DNA of 12,331 nt, taken from positions 1-12,331 of the forward strand of contig CAJVPJ010001100.1 of NCBI GenBank assembly GCA_910592205.1, written 5' to 3'. Source of the stretch: Paraglomus occultum. Taxonomy: Eukaryota; Glomeromycota; Glomeromycetes; Paraglomerales; Paraglomeraceae. A program made the position numbers and the translations under genes. Position 1 is the stretch's first letter. Each line of letters starts with the position of its first letter. Under the pieces are notes generated by a model that was given only the letters and a program-made list of their open reading frames with translations, was not told the origin of the DNA and searched no databases. Of the stretch, positions 1-7,559 are shown one piece after another.

Positions 1-377
1 GAATAACAATGGTAAAAGAGTTTATTTGCCACCATGTAATAGTTATCGTCATTAGACTTGGTGAATCCCTTTATGAGTTCGTTGCGTTCACTAAGCCATA
101 CGGAGTATCTTCTGAACTGATTATCGTCATTGTTGTTGTACTTGTGTGTTGGAAGTGAGTATATCCTGGCAAACTCACTAACAAGTGTTGCTGTGCATTC
201 TTCGTTACTTCCAAGTAATACCAGCGTTATCGTCTCATCATAACTTGAGTGCTTGCGAATAGCGTAGTAAACGTTGTCAATTTTAGTGGGCTTTACGTTA
301 TTGATTTCCTGGTAAGGTATCCATCCAAGTGTATCAACCAAGTTGGCAATGGCTGGATTATCAGCAAACGTCGACAT
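1..377 (-). CDS. Partial unrecognised protein, N-terminal 125 residues, runs off the left edge
   Basis: An open frame begins at the ATG at 377 and stays open to base 1, so only the N-terminal 125 residues are visible and the stop lies outside the window. An in-frame TAG lies a few tens of bases upstream with no other ATG between, which fixes the start. The protein begins MSTFADNPAIANLVDTLGWI and later contains KIDNVYYAIRK, ETITLVLLGSNEECTATLVSEF, an Asn/Asp-rich stretch, and NDDNYYMVANKLFYHCY. There is no signal peptide or membrane segment. The composition is balanced and looks genuinely coded. I do not recognise the family. The IPYQEINNVK...NVYYAI stretch loosely recalls the start of fungal kinase-like N-lobes, but no glycine loop or VAIK lysine is present, so this is a weak hint only. 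No function is assigned. Confidence 0.7.
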   Translation of the reverse strand, partial: MSTFADNPAIANLVDTLGWIPYQEINNVKPTKIDNVYYAIRKHSSYDETITLVLLGSNEECTATLVSEFARIYSLPTHKYNNNDDNQFRRYSVWLSERNELIKGFTKSNDDNYYMVANKLFYHCY

Positions 378-621
378 AGTTGAAGTTAAAGTGTCAACCC
401 TTATTGTGTTACATTGCACGCAAATCTATCGGGCCTCTTATCGTTAGTCTCCGGCGTATTCCTCTCAATTCCGTCATACCGTACGATAAGTTTGCATTGT
501 AGAACCGCCTCAATGAAATGGAATGATAAAGTATTAAGGATGGGTGCAGAGTGAGCTCTCATGAAGTAATAAAATTTTTTCTTGCCCAAATAAAAATGTC
601 AAATATTTTCCTAATCGCTTT
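378..621. other. Intergenic gap between divergent gene fragments
   Basis: This stretch lies between the minus-strand partial gene starting at 377 and the plus-strand SAM-like remnant. A 62-codon minus-strand frame (589-401) crosses it, but it matches nothing I know and joins neither neighbour. No clear TATA or CCAAT element is seen. A TTTTTAG acceptor-like string ends at about 625, just before the SAM-like exon. Confidence 0.4.
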
Positions 622-945
622 TTAGAGTCTGATAAAGATGTGCTGTTTCTCGATAATCATGATATTGATGTATTCAAGGAAAGCAAGTTCGCTGGTTATG
701 GTTAACTAAGCATGCACTACTTTCTCATCCTTACAAATCTTGCTCACGATCCGGCAACAAGGGTGATAGAATTAGCTAACAAATTAGAGGATAAATACAA
801 TAACTGTACTTCAACCACATTGTGCTTTTCAGAAATACCTCAAAGAGTGGGTGCTGGCAAAATACAGGATTCAAGCCAAGGTCGACTTATCGATATTCAA
901 CCTTCATTATTAGCAGAGTTTGTGTCTGTTGTCTGGGGAATTTAG
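622..945 (+). pseudogene. SAM-like domain remnant with one in-frame stop
   Basis: One reading frame holds FLESDKDVLFLDNHDIDVFK followed by ESKFAGYG, then a TAA at 703-705. The same frame continues with FLILTNLAHDPATRVIELAN and KLEDKYNN, ending at the TAG at 943-945. Laid end to end this follows the helix order of SAM domains found in many AM-fungal proteins: an LxFL start, DxxDIxxFxxxKxxGxxFLxLT, then GPAxRIxxLxxxL. The two halves are in frame with each other. They are separated by about 18 nt that holds the stop, as if a short in-frame insertion had entered between AGYG and FLILT. A T-rich string ending in AG just upstream may be an old splice acceptor. The C-terminal part after KLEDKYNN is not recognised. 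It is probably a dead fragment; translation could restart at the ATG at 712 to give 77 residues. Confidence 0.5.
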
Positions 946-1683
946 ATTTGATGTGTTTCGTTGCGCTGTTGGAATGTTTGTAATGGAGGCAGTAATTTGT
1001 TTAGATGTGTTTGGCTTTAGTATTAGTTTGCATTGCAGAAGCGATTTACAAAGGCAACGGTAACTTTGTTTTAATTGTAAACAGTTATGTATCCAAAGCT
1101 TGTTTGAAATGTTAATGTTAGCATATTAACTTAATATTATGTGCGATCTGTTTATCGATTCCATTACTATCAAGTAATGATGCATGTTTAGGCAACGAAT
1201 ATTTCCAATGTATGCGTGAAATGGAACGTTGGGCGAGTGTTTGGGTAGAGAATTGAATAGCTTGTGGAGGGGTTGCACGTGTGGATGATAAATTGTTGTC
1301 GAAAAGGATCGGGTAACTATTGTATGATGGACAAAGTCGATGATGTATAATACATCCTTTATAATCTGCAAGGAGAATAAATCCAGGATATCACAGAACA
1401 TTTTTCAATGACCGAAATATTGGCAATATATTATAATTTAGATTAGTTTATATTCAAGTCGAAAAAGTATAAATTCTATCGTTCAGCTAAATTGCTTACG
1501 AACGGATTGGATTGATCTTTGCAAAATGTGAATGTATTATTTTAGAATATGTTACGCATTATGTCATTTTGTGATAGAGAATACTCGGCAATAGGCGTAT
1601 TGATGATTCATATTGATTAATACTTACAACAACGCAACATACCATACGATGACAGCTCACGATAACTGACCATGAAATGCTAG
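946..1683. other. Region with no supported gene
   Basis: Open frames up to 91 codons occur on the minus strand, but none resembles a known family or is backed by good splice sites. A TATAAAT string lies near 1468 on the plus strand, followed by an ATG at 1550 that opens only 23 codons (MLRIMSFCDREYSAIGVLMI...). This might be a small first exon of something, but no continuation could be joined in frame. Confidence 0.35.
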
Positions 1684-1956
1684 CTGTCGGTGATAGCAGT
1701 CTACAACAAAGAACCACAGCCCATAAGCAAAGAATTACAAACACGGCTCATAAGAACCGCAATAACTCAACATACAACAGAGGATCGATCCAGTTTGTTT
1801 CCCGTTAGTGCATGCGAATTATCATTTACATAATAAATGAAAATGGTTATTTTAGGACAAACACATAGAGGTAAAATAATTAACCCCGTCAATCCTGTAA
1901 AGAGGCGCAAAGTAGACGACGAAGTTAAAGATTACATAAGCGAGATAATTAATTAA
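1684..1956 (+). pseudogene. Coding-like open stretches in one frame, family unknown
   Basis: From 1684 the plus strand is open for 49 codons (contains NKEPQPISKELQTRLIRTAI) up to two adjacent TAA codons at 1831-1836. The same frame resumes at the ATG at 1837 for 39 codons, ending at the TAA at 1954-1956. The second part contains a basic stretch, NPVKRRKVDD, that looks like a nuclear localisation signal, and ends KDYISEIIN. Residue composition looks coded in both parts. A TTATTTTAG string before 1856 resembles a splice acceptor, but no donor gives an in-frame join. An overlapping minus-strand frame (2058-1852) is the competing reading and has a TATAAAAG on its strand near 2145. No family is recognised and the call is weak. 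Confidence 0.22.
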
Positions 1957-2296
1957 GAATGAAAAATAAGTCCAAGGAAATTTTTCTAGTGGGAGCAGGT
2001 GAGTTGTGTCAACGACTCCATTTTTGCCCTCTAGAAATAGACGACTTTTTGGTGTCATCGAAGTGACGTAACATAGATCTTCGACATCGACTGGGATAAA
2101 TTGGATAATGTTGACCGCCCGCGATGCTTTCGTTTCACTTGTTGCTTTTATAGATAATTAAAAAAACGTAACTGAAAAGAAAAATAATAAAAAATAAATT
2201 TTTTGTTGGGGTTTATAGATGTTATGCTTACGATAGGCGTATACATTTGTTAGGTGTTTTGCGCAAATGCTTTTGATCAATCGATTTTGTGTTTAA
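1957..2296. other. Region with no supported gene
   Basis: A TATAAAAG string on the minus strand near 2145 and an AT-rich tract at 2150-2205 are visible. No convincing exon follows on either strand apart from the weak minus frame 2058-1852. Confidence 0.35.
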
Positions 2297-2629
2297 CTCG
2301 GACGTTACGATTCCAGGACGTATACCGCTGAGACCATCATCGATCAGGCTCGAAATTTAAGAACTCCGCACCGAAAACCAAACACTGTCGGCAGCGGAAA
2401 AGAAATATGGAAAAGCGGCTGTACCATGAGGGCAAGCAATTTGTTGGGTAATCAATATTGTGAAGAAGCGCGCGCGCGCGGGTTAACTTTTAATAATTTG
2501 TTGGGTGTCTACGATATTGGAATGGTTAACGCAACACAGTCGAGAATCTTTGCAGACAATTGTATGACTAGTAGGTTATCACAATTGTTAGACGTTCTGG
2601 ATTTAGTTTGTTCGGCGCAACACAGTTGA
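2297..2629 (+). pseudogene. Unrecognised open frame, 110 codons, possible gene fragment
   Basis: After a TAA at 2294-2296 the frame is open for 110 codons to the TGA at 2627-2629. The first in-frame ATG is at 2426. The translation contains TAETIIDQARNLRTPHRKPN and later WKSGCTMRASNLLGNQY. This stretch is richer in G+C than its surroundings. An acceptor-like TTCCAG precedes 2317, so the frame may be an exon. The frame includes an alternating CG tract at 2468-2480 that encodes ARARG. A 12-bp direct repeat, AATTTGTTGGGT, occurs at 2438-2449 and 2495-2506, and both copies read LLG. No domain is recognised. It could be a decayed gene, a transposon fragment or chance. Confidence 0.28.
2468..2480. 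repeat. Alternating GC dinucleotide tract
   Basis: Thirteen bases of strictly alternating G and C lie inside an AT-rich region. Such alternating purine-pyrimidine tracts can adopt Z-DNA and are length-unstable. It sits inside the unrecognised open frame. Confidence 0.8.
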
Positions 2630-2818
2630 GAGCGTTTGTGGCTGATAGACTTCTATATTCAATGATGGCGAAATGGGTGGCGTATAGGTGGGACTTTTTT
2701 TTCTCATTACCAAACACTTGGTAAATTCTCCTGATTTATTAACAAGTATCGGCGTAGAGCATTTAAATATTAGTGTTTATGTTAAACTAATCTAGTTAAA
2801 TTAAGATGAAACTAGACA

Positions 2819-3710
2819 TTAACAACCGCTGATCCTAAAACTATCTGAAAGATATTGCTCATCTACACCGTTGCGAGTAACGGTAACCAAAACATTATAA
2901 TTATGTGCGTTCTGAAGACCCGGAAGAATTCCAACGGTTGTTTTGCCCGCTGAAGCTGGAACACTCACCGCTGGAGGCGAAAATGGAATTGAGTTTGTAG
3001 CAGACTGAAACAAGATAAATTGGAGAGTAAGACCTTATCTAATTTAAATGCTGTAAAAATAAACATTAGTAAATATAAATTAGATGTTTAGAAAAAAAAA
3101 ATCAAAATAAAATAAATTATGATACGGTAAAAATGCTTACGGTCTTTCCATCGAATCTTGAGTTTTTCACCACACTAAATAATAAAAAATATGTATTTAT
3201 TAATATGCAAACAAAACAACTTGTTTAATAAATTCTTGATTTAAACTTTTCCTACATGAGCATTTGTATCCGTGACAGGATTGGTAATAATTAACGTTTA
3301 CCGATAGTAAAAGTCGCAGAATGAGCCAATAATGGACCATCCACTCTATGAGCTACGATTTCAAGTAGCTAGAAGAAGGAACGGGAGGAGGTGTAATCGA
3401 TTGAACTTATTTTGTTCCTATTGATGTTGGAAAAAGAGAACAATAAGTTAGTTATTACCTGTAACGAATGCTAATTATAGCATTCATATTACTTACCTGG
3501 TCGTACTGCAATATTTACTCCAATTGTGTTCTCAAAAGCAGAGAACGCGCTTTTAAGAGATATATAGTCGATGGTAGTAACCCCAGGCTCGGGGCACATT
3601 TTAATAATAATTTCCTTACCGTCCGCGAAAACGTTACCCTTTACTTTTTATTGAGCATTAATATTTAGTCTTTTTATAAATAATAAAAATTTTAACGTAA
3701 AAGCTACCAT
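2819..3710 (-). pseudogene. Secreted protein with two Kre9/KNH-like domains, four exons, multiply broken
   Basis: Exons are 3710-3497, 3417-3247, 3174-3141 and 3050-2819, joined by GT-AG introns of 79, 72 and 90 nt. The first 20 codons (MVAFTLKFLLFI...NAQ) look like a signal peptide. Two similar beta-sandwich repeats follow, of the type found in Kre9/Knh1 and Ser/Thr-rich GPI-anchored fungal wall proteins. The first runs from VFADGKEIIIKMC to LLAHSATFTIG. The second runs from NPVTDTNAHVGKCGEKLKIR and W, through VSVPASAGKTTVGILP, to SDSFRISGC at the end. Lesions are TAA at 3650-3648 directly after the signal peptide, TAA at 3409-3407, and apparent one-base losses near 3366, 3300-3295 and 3036-3034. 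Splice sites are still good, so decay is fairly recent. In life it would have been extracellular, probably linked to beta-glucan wall assembly; that role is inferred from family. Confidence 0.72.
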
Positions 3711-3828
3711 TTTAAAAAATAGCATGCCATTGCATAGTAATAATGAGGTTTAAATCACAATACACAATAATTACATATTTTTTTATTCCGGTAACTATAA
3801 CTGTATAAGACATAATACCTGGCTTGCG

Positions 3829-3836
3829 ATTTATAA
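3829..3836 (-). promoter_or_regulatory. Possible TATA element for the Kre9/KNH-like pseudogene
   Basis: On the minus strand CTTATAAATCG lies about 120 bases before the ATG at 3710. The spacing is plausible for a fungal core promoter, but the AT-rich background makes chance likely. Confidence 0.3.
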
Positions 3837-4509
3837 GAGAGAAAACAGTTGGAGAAGAGGCACCAAAGTCAAACATATAATAGTATGCAATTCATTTTGA
3901 CAATTTAATTAAGAGATTTGAACGCGGAAGTTTAGCCGTTAAATATCTTTTTTTACAGAACATGTCACAGAAATGCTTGTATAATTTAGTCCTATGATAC
4001 ATATCACCGCACAGGGGTTACGAGCATGCAATCTCCTTATTAAGCACATTTGTGTTATAACATTCGTTTTTAAAAATAGTTCTTATGCACCCCCTTCGAA
4101 CAATATATTAGTATTTGTTCGTCAGCCAAATAACAACGTTTACTTATGGGTTATCTATTATCGTTATCATTAAACTTATCAAGATGGTGATATAGTCAAT
4201 TGTTTGTTGCATTGACATTTCAGGAAACTTGCATTTACTTTTTATGGAAACTTAACTGTTAGCCAATCACGTTCCAAGATTTGCGAAAAAGGGAGAGAGG
4301 TTGCTATGTGTGATTTAAAAACAACAGTAGCAGTCTGGTATTGCATTATTGTAGAATTTATCTCACAAAATTCAAGCAGTTTAAAGCAAATGAACATATC
4401 AAGTATCAATATAATGTGTTATATGTAATATAACATTAGTAGTAGATTATCACAAATAATAATTTCCTTTGTTTATAAAATTGATAAATTATAAACAATT
4501 CAAAATAAA
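3837..4509. other. Region with no gene; 3' flank of the BTB gene
   Basis: No frame with recognisable content is seen on either strand. The part next to 4510 is the 3' flank of the minus-strand BTB gene and is very AT-rich. It contains a perfect 8-bp inverted repeat with a 3-nt loop (TGTTATAT-GTA-ATATAACA, about 4418-4436) that could fold in a 3' untranslated region. A CCAAT on the plus strand near 4262 has no gene behind it. Confidence 0.4.
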
Positions 4510-6053
4510 TCAAACTCTTGAAACTAGAAACACTTCCCAATCAATCCAATCAAATGGGTCTTTGTCTTGTGAACATCTAACTGGAATTTGATATGAATTC
4601 TTTCCAGCCCAACCCTTTCCTTTATAACTAACATCACTATTACCAAAAGATAAATCACCACAATTCCCAAAATGAGGAAAATAAGTAACATCATCATAAA
4701 CAGCATATTTATCTGTATTAGCAAAAAAGCTTACTACATTCTCATCACTGGATTTACTTAATGAAAATATAAAGCTTTCTTTAGTGTAAGACCAACCATC
4801 ATGGGCACCCCATACACACGGATTATATCCACCAAGTATTTCTTCAGTGCCTGACACTTTCCCAACAGTAATTGTGGACCTTTATTATTACACATTTCTC
4901 TAAATTTTGCAAGTGTATCACCATCTCTATTTCGTCTATAAAGTAGAGTAAATTTATAAGCACCATGTTTCATAGATGCCTTTTGATTTTCTTGAGATAA
5001 CCTTTTTGCTTCCACAATCTTTGATGAGATCCATTTTGCTTGCTTTTTGGTAATAATAACAGAGTCAATATCAGGACATTGTCCTGTTCTTGGTGGTAAA
5101 ATGTGAGTTGTTGGTGTGTAATCTTCACCCAAACGACACTTCAGAACATCATGACGCAGGTTTTTGGGCAATAAATCCTCATACAACATAATGTTATTAG
5201 AGGAAATACTGAAAAATCTTATATAAGGAATACAATCTGCTATGATGTCTTTAACTGTGTTGACATCATTTGATGACCAAGCATTTATATCATTTCCAAA
5301 TTCTAATTCTGGCACTTGTTTAGTTGCCCATTGAATGACTGCCATCCAAACATCATCTTCATCAATGTCTAGTTCATCATTCTTGAGCAGAGTGACCAAA
5401 CTCTCCTTTGGTAAAATTGCAATATCATTCGATTTGAAGACAACGTCAGGATGTGAAACCATAATTCGATTGCAATAACCCAAAAGTTTGTCCAAAGAGG
5501 TTATGGATGCCGCACACTTGTGAACCGTGATAACGTTTTGTTGGATCCATTCTTCCTCTTTGGCAATCAAATGAGTTTCAATTGCATTGAGAAGGTCAAG
5601 GAGTTTAAACTTGCTTGCTCCATCCAAAAGACTGATCCAATCAATATTCTTGCTTGAGTCGTAAGATAGTCGCCCAGTGTAAATGTACCTGTCATGAATC
5701 GTTAAATCGGGTATGAGCATACTATACTCATACGTATAATTTACACTTATTCTGACAACTTATGAATATTACCTGAGCAAGACTTCGAAAACGTCAGGGG
5801 TCATATCTTCAAACGTTATGGTTGTCTTTTGAACCGCTTCGGTTGTCTCCATATTTCCGGTTATGTTATTCTCAAGCAGTGTGCTTCTCGTACATAAAAC
5901 TAACGAATGAGCGAGGAATATTTTGCTATTTGGCTCCTTTCCAACACAGATTGAAATATCAGTATATTTGCCACTTTCATACAGTTTCCCATAATCCGCA
6001 GAAAGAATGGAGAGTAAATCAATAATGTTATTCATTTCGTTACAATAATTCAA
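4510..6053 (-). CDS. BTB-BACK-TLDc (kelch-like family) protein, two exons, one-base frameshift
   Basis: Exon 1 is 6053-5773 and exon 2 is 5688-4510, with an 84-nt GT-AG intron splitting the Arg codon before YIYTGRL. The BTB/POZ fold spans about residues 20-105 (KYTDISICVG, IFLAHSLVLCTRS, FEVLLRYIYTG). A BACK-like helical region follows to about residue 225, and TLDc begins at DSVIITKKQAKWISSKIV. BTB-BACK proteins act as dimeric Cullin-3 adaptors, and TLDc domains occur in oxidation-resistance proteins. The exact role here is unknown; this architecture is greatly expanded in AM fungi. At about 4880-4875 the frame shifts: CNNKGP reads into a wrong frame, while TITVGKVSGTEEILGGYNPC continues one frame over through to FLVSRV and the stop. 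The exons total 1460 nt, one short of a 486-residue frame. Without the shift correction the product ends at 403 residues and loses most of TLDc. This may be a new mutation, a pseudogene or a sequencing error. Confidence 0.85.
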
Positions 6054-6131
6054 TCGAGAATATTAGCAGCCTTATCTTGTAATAAGATTTTGTTATCCGA
6101 CCGACCGAAACTACAAAATTTTCTCAATTAA

Positions 6132-6243
6132 CCAATGAGCGGCCCGCACAATTGTGTAACGTTCAGATCGTTTGTGGAGCGTACAGATTTCCTCTCTGGG
6201 GGCATGTCTCGATTATTTCTGACTTTTGCAGAGTATATAAATA
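6132..6243 (+). promoter_or_regulatory. CCAAT and TATA core promoter, plus strand, target unclear
   Basis: A CCAAT box at 6132-6136 (AACCAATGAGCGG) is followed about 100 bases later by TATATAAATA at 6234-6243, a normal RNA polymerase II arrangement. It points right, away from the BTB gene. The first downstream ATG (6338) opens only 29 codons, ending at 6427, and is not recognisable. The promoter may drive a gene that has been lost or displaced by the inserted elements, a noncoding transcript, or bidirectional expression with the BTB gene. Confidence 0.4.
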
Positions 6244-6545
6244 TAATTTCAGTGGTTGTCGAGAGTTTTGCATCATTATTTGCTTCGCTGAGAAAGGTTT
6301 AATTCCGCAATATTACGATTAAATTGCCAAACTGTTCATGTTGGGTATTCTTACTCGAAAAAAACATCTAAGCATAAAAGTTATTCGTCAGTGTTCTCAC
6401 GCTGTTTGTTTGCTTTTGAAACGATAAATCGAGACAAAAAATAGTGTATACAATCACCGGAGATAAACAATAATAATAAAAGTTGACATATGTTTTAGTT
6501 TATGAATTTTTTATTAACTGCGGCTGCGTTGGTCATTTTTTGTTA

Positions 6546-6576
6546 ATTATTGCTGTTTTCAAAATTCTAGAACCCC
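6546..6576 (+). repeat. Left terminal inverted repeat (31 bp)
   Basis: Perfect reverse complement of 7078-7108. It contains TTCTAGAA, itself a palindrome that also matches the TTCnnGAA core of heat-shock elements. The inner edge is a run of four C. Confidence 0.9.
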
Positions 6577-6579
6577 GCC

Positions 6580-6624
6580 GCGCCAATCAGATTGTGTAAA
6601 AATTTAATCCGCGCCAATAAGATT
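6580..6624 (+). repeat. Two CCAAT-containing direct repeats just inside the left end
   Basis: GCGCCAATCAGATT (6580-6593) and GCGCCAATAAGATT (6611-6624) differ at one base and are 31 bases apart, start to start. Each carries a CCAAT box on the plus strand. They may be subterminal binding sites for a transposase or promoter elements. Confidence 0.65.
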
Positions 6625-6812
6625 TAACCCTTTATCAAGGATTACCAAATACGTTACCTGTATTACAAGGAAAAGCCACACTTCTTCGACCTTTGGTGAC
6701 CTCTCTGCCGAACAGGCGTAAGAGATCGCTAGTCAGAAGCTAATCTACAAACCTGCGCTCGCTTTAACTGTGTTCTTATTATGTATACTTATGCCGTTAG
6801 GGCCGACATACT

Positions 6813-6821
6813 GTATAAAAG
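6813..6821 (+). promoter_or_regulatory. TATA-like box inside the inverted-repeat element
   Basis: GTATAAAAG lies downstream of two CCAAT boxes, all within the 563-bp element. No recognisable reading frame follows; the next ATG (7000) opens only seven codons. Confidence 0.35.
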
Positions 6822-6830
6822 TCGTGCATA

Positions 6831-6894
6831 GTAATCAAGGTAAACAAGAGAAATCGCTGGTAATCAAGAGAAATCACTGGTAATCGCTGGTAAC
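6831..6894 (+). repeat. Imperfect 20-bp tandem repeat
   Basis: CAAGAGAAATCGCTGGTAAT (6845-6864) is followed directly by the same unit with one change (6865-6884) and then by a half unit, CGCTGGTAAC. A degenerate partial copy (GTAATCAAGG) precedes it. Confidence 0.8.
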
Positions 6895-7077
6895 GTTAAA
6901 AACAGTCCGAGGCTTCAAAAAAGTTCGTTGTAGGAAACTCAGCTTCCGGCTTTGAGTAAAAGTAACCACTGAAGCGGTTTGCTTTGGAAATCACTGAGTA
7001 ATGGTTTGCACCAATCTTTGTTCGTGAGCGCAAGCGAGTAATCATAATTTGCAACATTTCGTGTGATGATCGGCAAG

Positions 7078-7108
7078 GGGGTTCTAGAATTTTGAAAACA
7101 GCAATAAT
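7078..7108 (-). repeat. Right terminal inverted repeat (31 bp)
   Basis: Perfect reverse complement of 6546-6576. It ends with CAGCAATAAT at the outer edge. Confidence 0.9.
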
Positions 7109-7124
7109 ATATGTTGTAAATGAA

Positions 7125-7253
7125 TACAGTCAAACCTCGCCTCGTTATACCAAAGCCGCCGGGAAGGCATTTATAACAAAAAATTCGGTAAAATGAGACA
7201 CCCTCTTGTAACGAAGACTAGATTAAGTCGGTATACCGAGGCTGGCTTTTGTA
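7125..7253. mobile_element. Degenerate pogo/Tigger-like miniature element
   Basis: The left end, TACAGTCAAACCTCGCCTCG, closely resembles the CAGTCAAACCTCGTTATAACGA-type ends of pogo/Tigger transposons. The right end, read in reverse, gives TACAAAAGCCAGCCTCGGTA, an imperfect match. Both ends are bounded by TA, the usual target of this superfamily. Internal TTATAACAAAAAATTCGGTA and TTGTAACGAAG are further decayed terminal-repeat pieces. At 129 bp it has no coding capacity. It sits 16 bp from the right end of the preceding element. Confidence 0.55.
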
Positions 7254-7559
7254 AATAATATTTATGATATTGTCGAATAAACGCCAACGCATGGAAAGAA
7301 GATAATAATAAGTCGAATTAATTACTAAATTATAATCTATTCTAGATTGCTTCTGATTTGTAAATAATGTAACTTTACCTTTTGTTTCAATAAACGAAAA
7401 ACTATTTATTGTAATTTATCTCTATATTACCTTGGTGAAGAAAATTTAAACGCTGGGTCAAATGCAGTCATGGCATTTTTAGGCAAAATGGTAAGAAAAC
7501 TTTTGACGATTTGTTTTCCTCATATAGTTGACTGGAAGAAACTATGAAACTGTGAAAAA
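7254..7559. other. Flank of the mariner relic, no supported gene
   Basis: A minus-strand open stretch at about 7520-7430 (contains GKQIVKSFLTILPKNAMTAF) may be further decayed transposase or unrelated sequence. It cannot be assigned. Confidence 0.25.

Larger units (their letters stand above)
6546..7108. mobile_element. 563-bp element with perfect 31-bp terminal inverted repeats
   Basis: Bases 6546-6576 and 7078-7108 are exact reverse complements over 31 bases; the outer end begins ATTATTGCTGTTTTCAAAAT. If the true end is TTGCTG, both sides are flanked by TA (or TTA/TAA), as for Tc1/mariner-type insertion, but the flanking bases are self-complementary so the duplication is ambiguous. The 501-bp interior has no transposase frame. 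It holds two copies of GCGCCAAT(C/A)AGATT at 6580-6593 and 6611-6624, a GTATAAAAG at 6813-6821 and a 20-bp tandem repeat. Small size, perfect ends and lack of coding suggest a recently inserted non-autonomous (MITE-like) element. Confidence 0.7.

Noticed and set aside
401-589. 62-codon minus-strand frame upstream of the left partial gene
   Set aside because: No family resemblance and no in-frame join to the frame starting at 377; likely chance.
1026-1049. Similarity of TTTGCATTG(C/T)AGAA at 489-503 and 1026-1042
   Set aside because: Short, T-rich match of the kind seen at splice acceptors; not enough to call a repeat family.
1126-1401. 91-codon minus-strand frame
   Set aside because: Odd residue mix rich in His, Ile and Tyr, no motif and no promoter; an AT-rich region can give this length by chance.
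1559-1744. 61-codon minus-strand hydrophobic frame
   Set aside because: Low-complexity Cys/Val/Leu-rich translation antisense to a more plausible plus-strand frame.
3175-3301. Alternative intron in the Kre9/KNH-like gene from GTAAAC to the TATTTAG acceptor
   Set aside because: It would skip the coding NPVTDTNAHVGK segment and enter the next exon in a frame with an immediate stop; a frameshift near 3300 explains the data better.
3468-3668. 66-codon plus-strand frame
   Set aside because: It is antisense to exon 1 of the Kre9/KNH-like pseudogene, which has matching domains and splice sites.
4524-4724. 66-codon minus-strand frame rich in Leu, Ile and Met
   Set aside because: Shadow frame of the TLDc-coding exon.
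5822-6025. 67-codon plus-strand frame
   Set aside because: Antisense to the BTB-coding exon 1.
6939-7133. 64-codon minus-strand frame
   Set aside because: Runs through the right inverted repeat of the small element and has no transposase motif.
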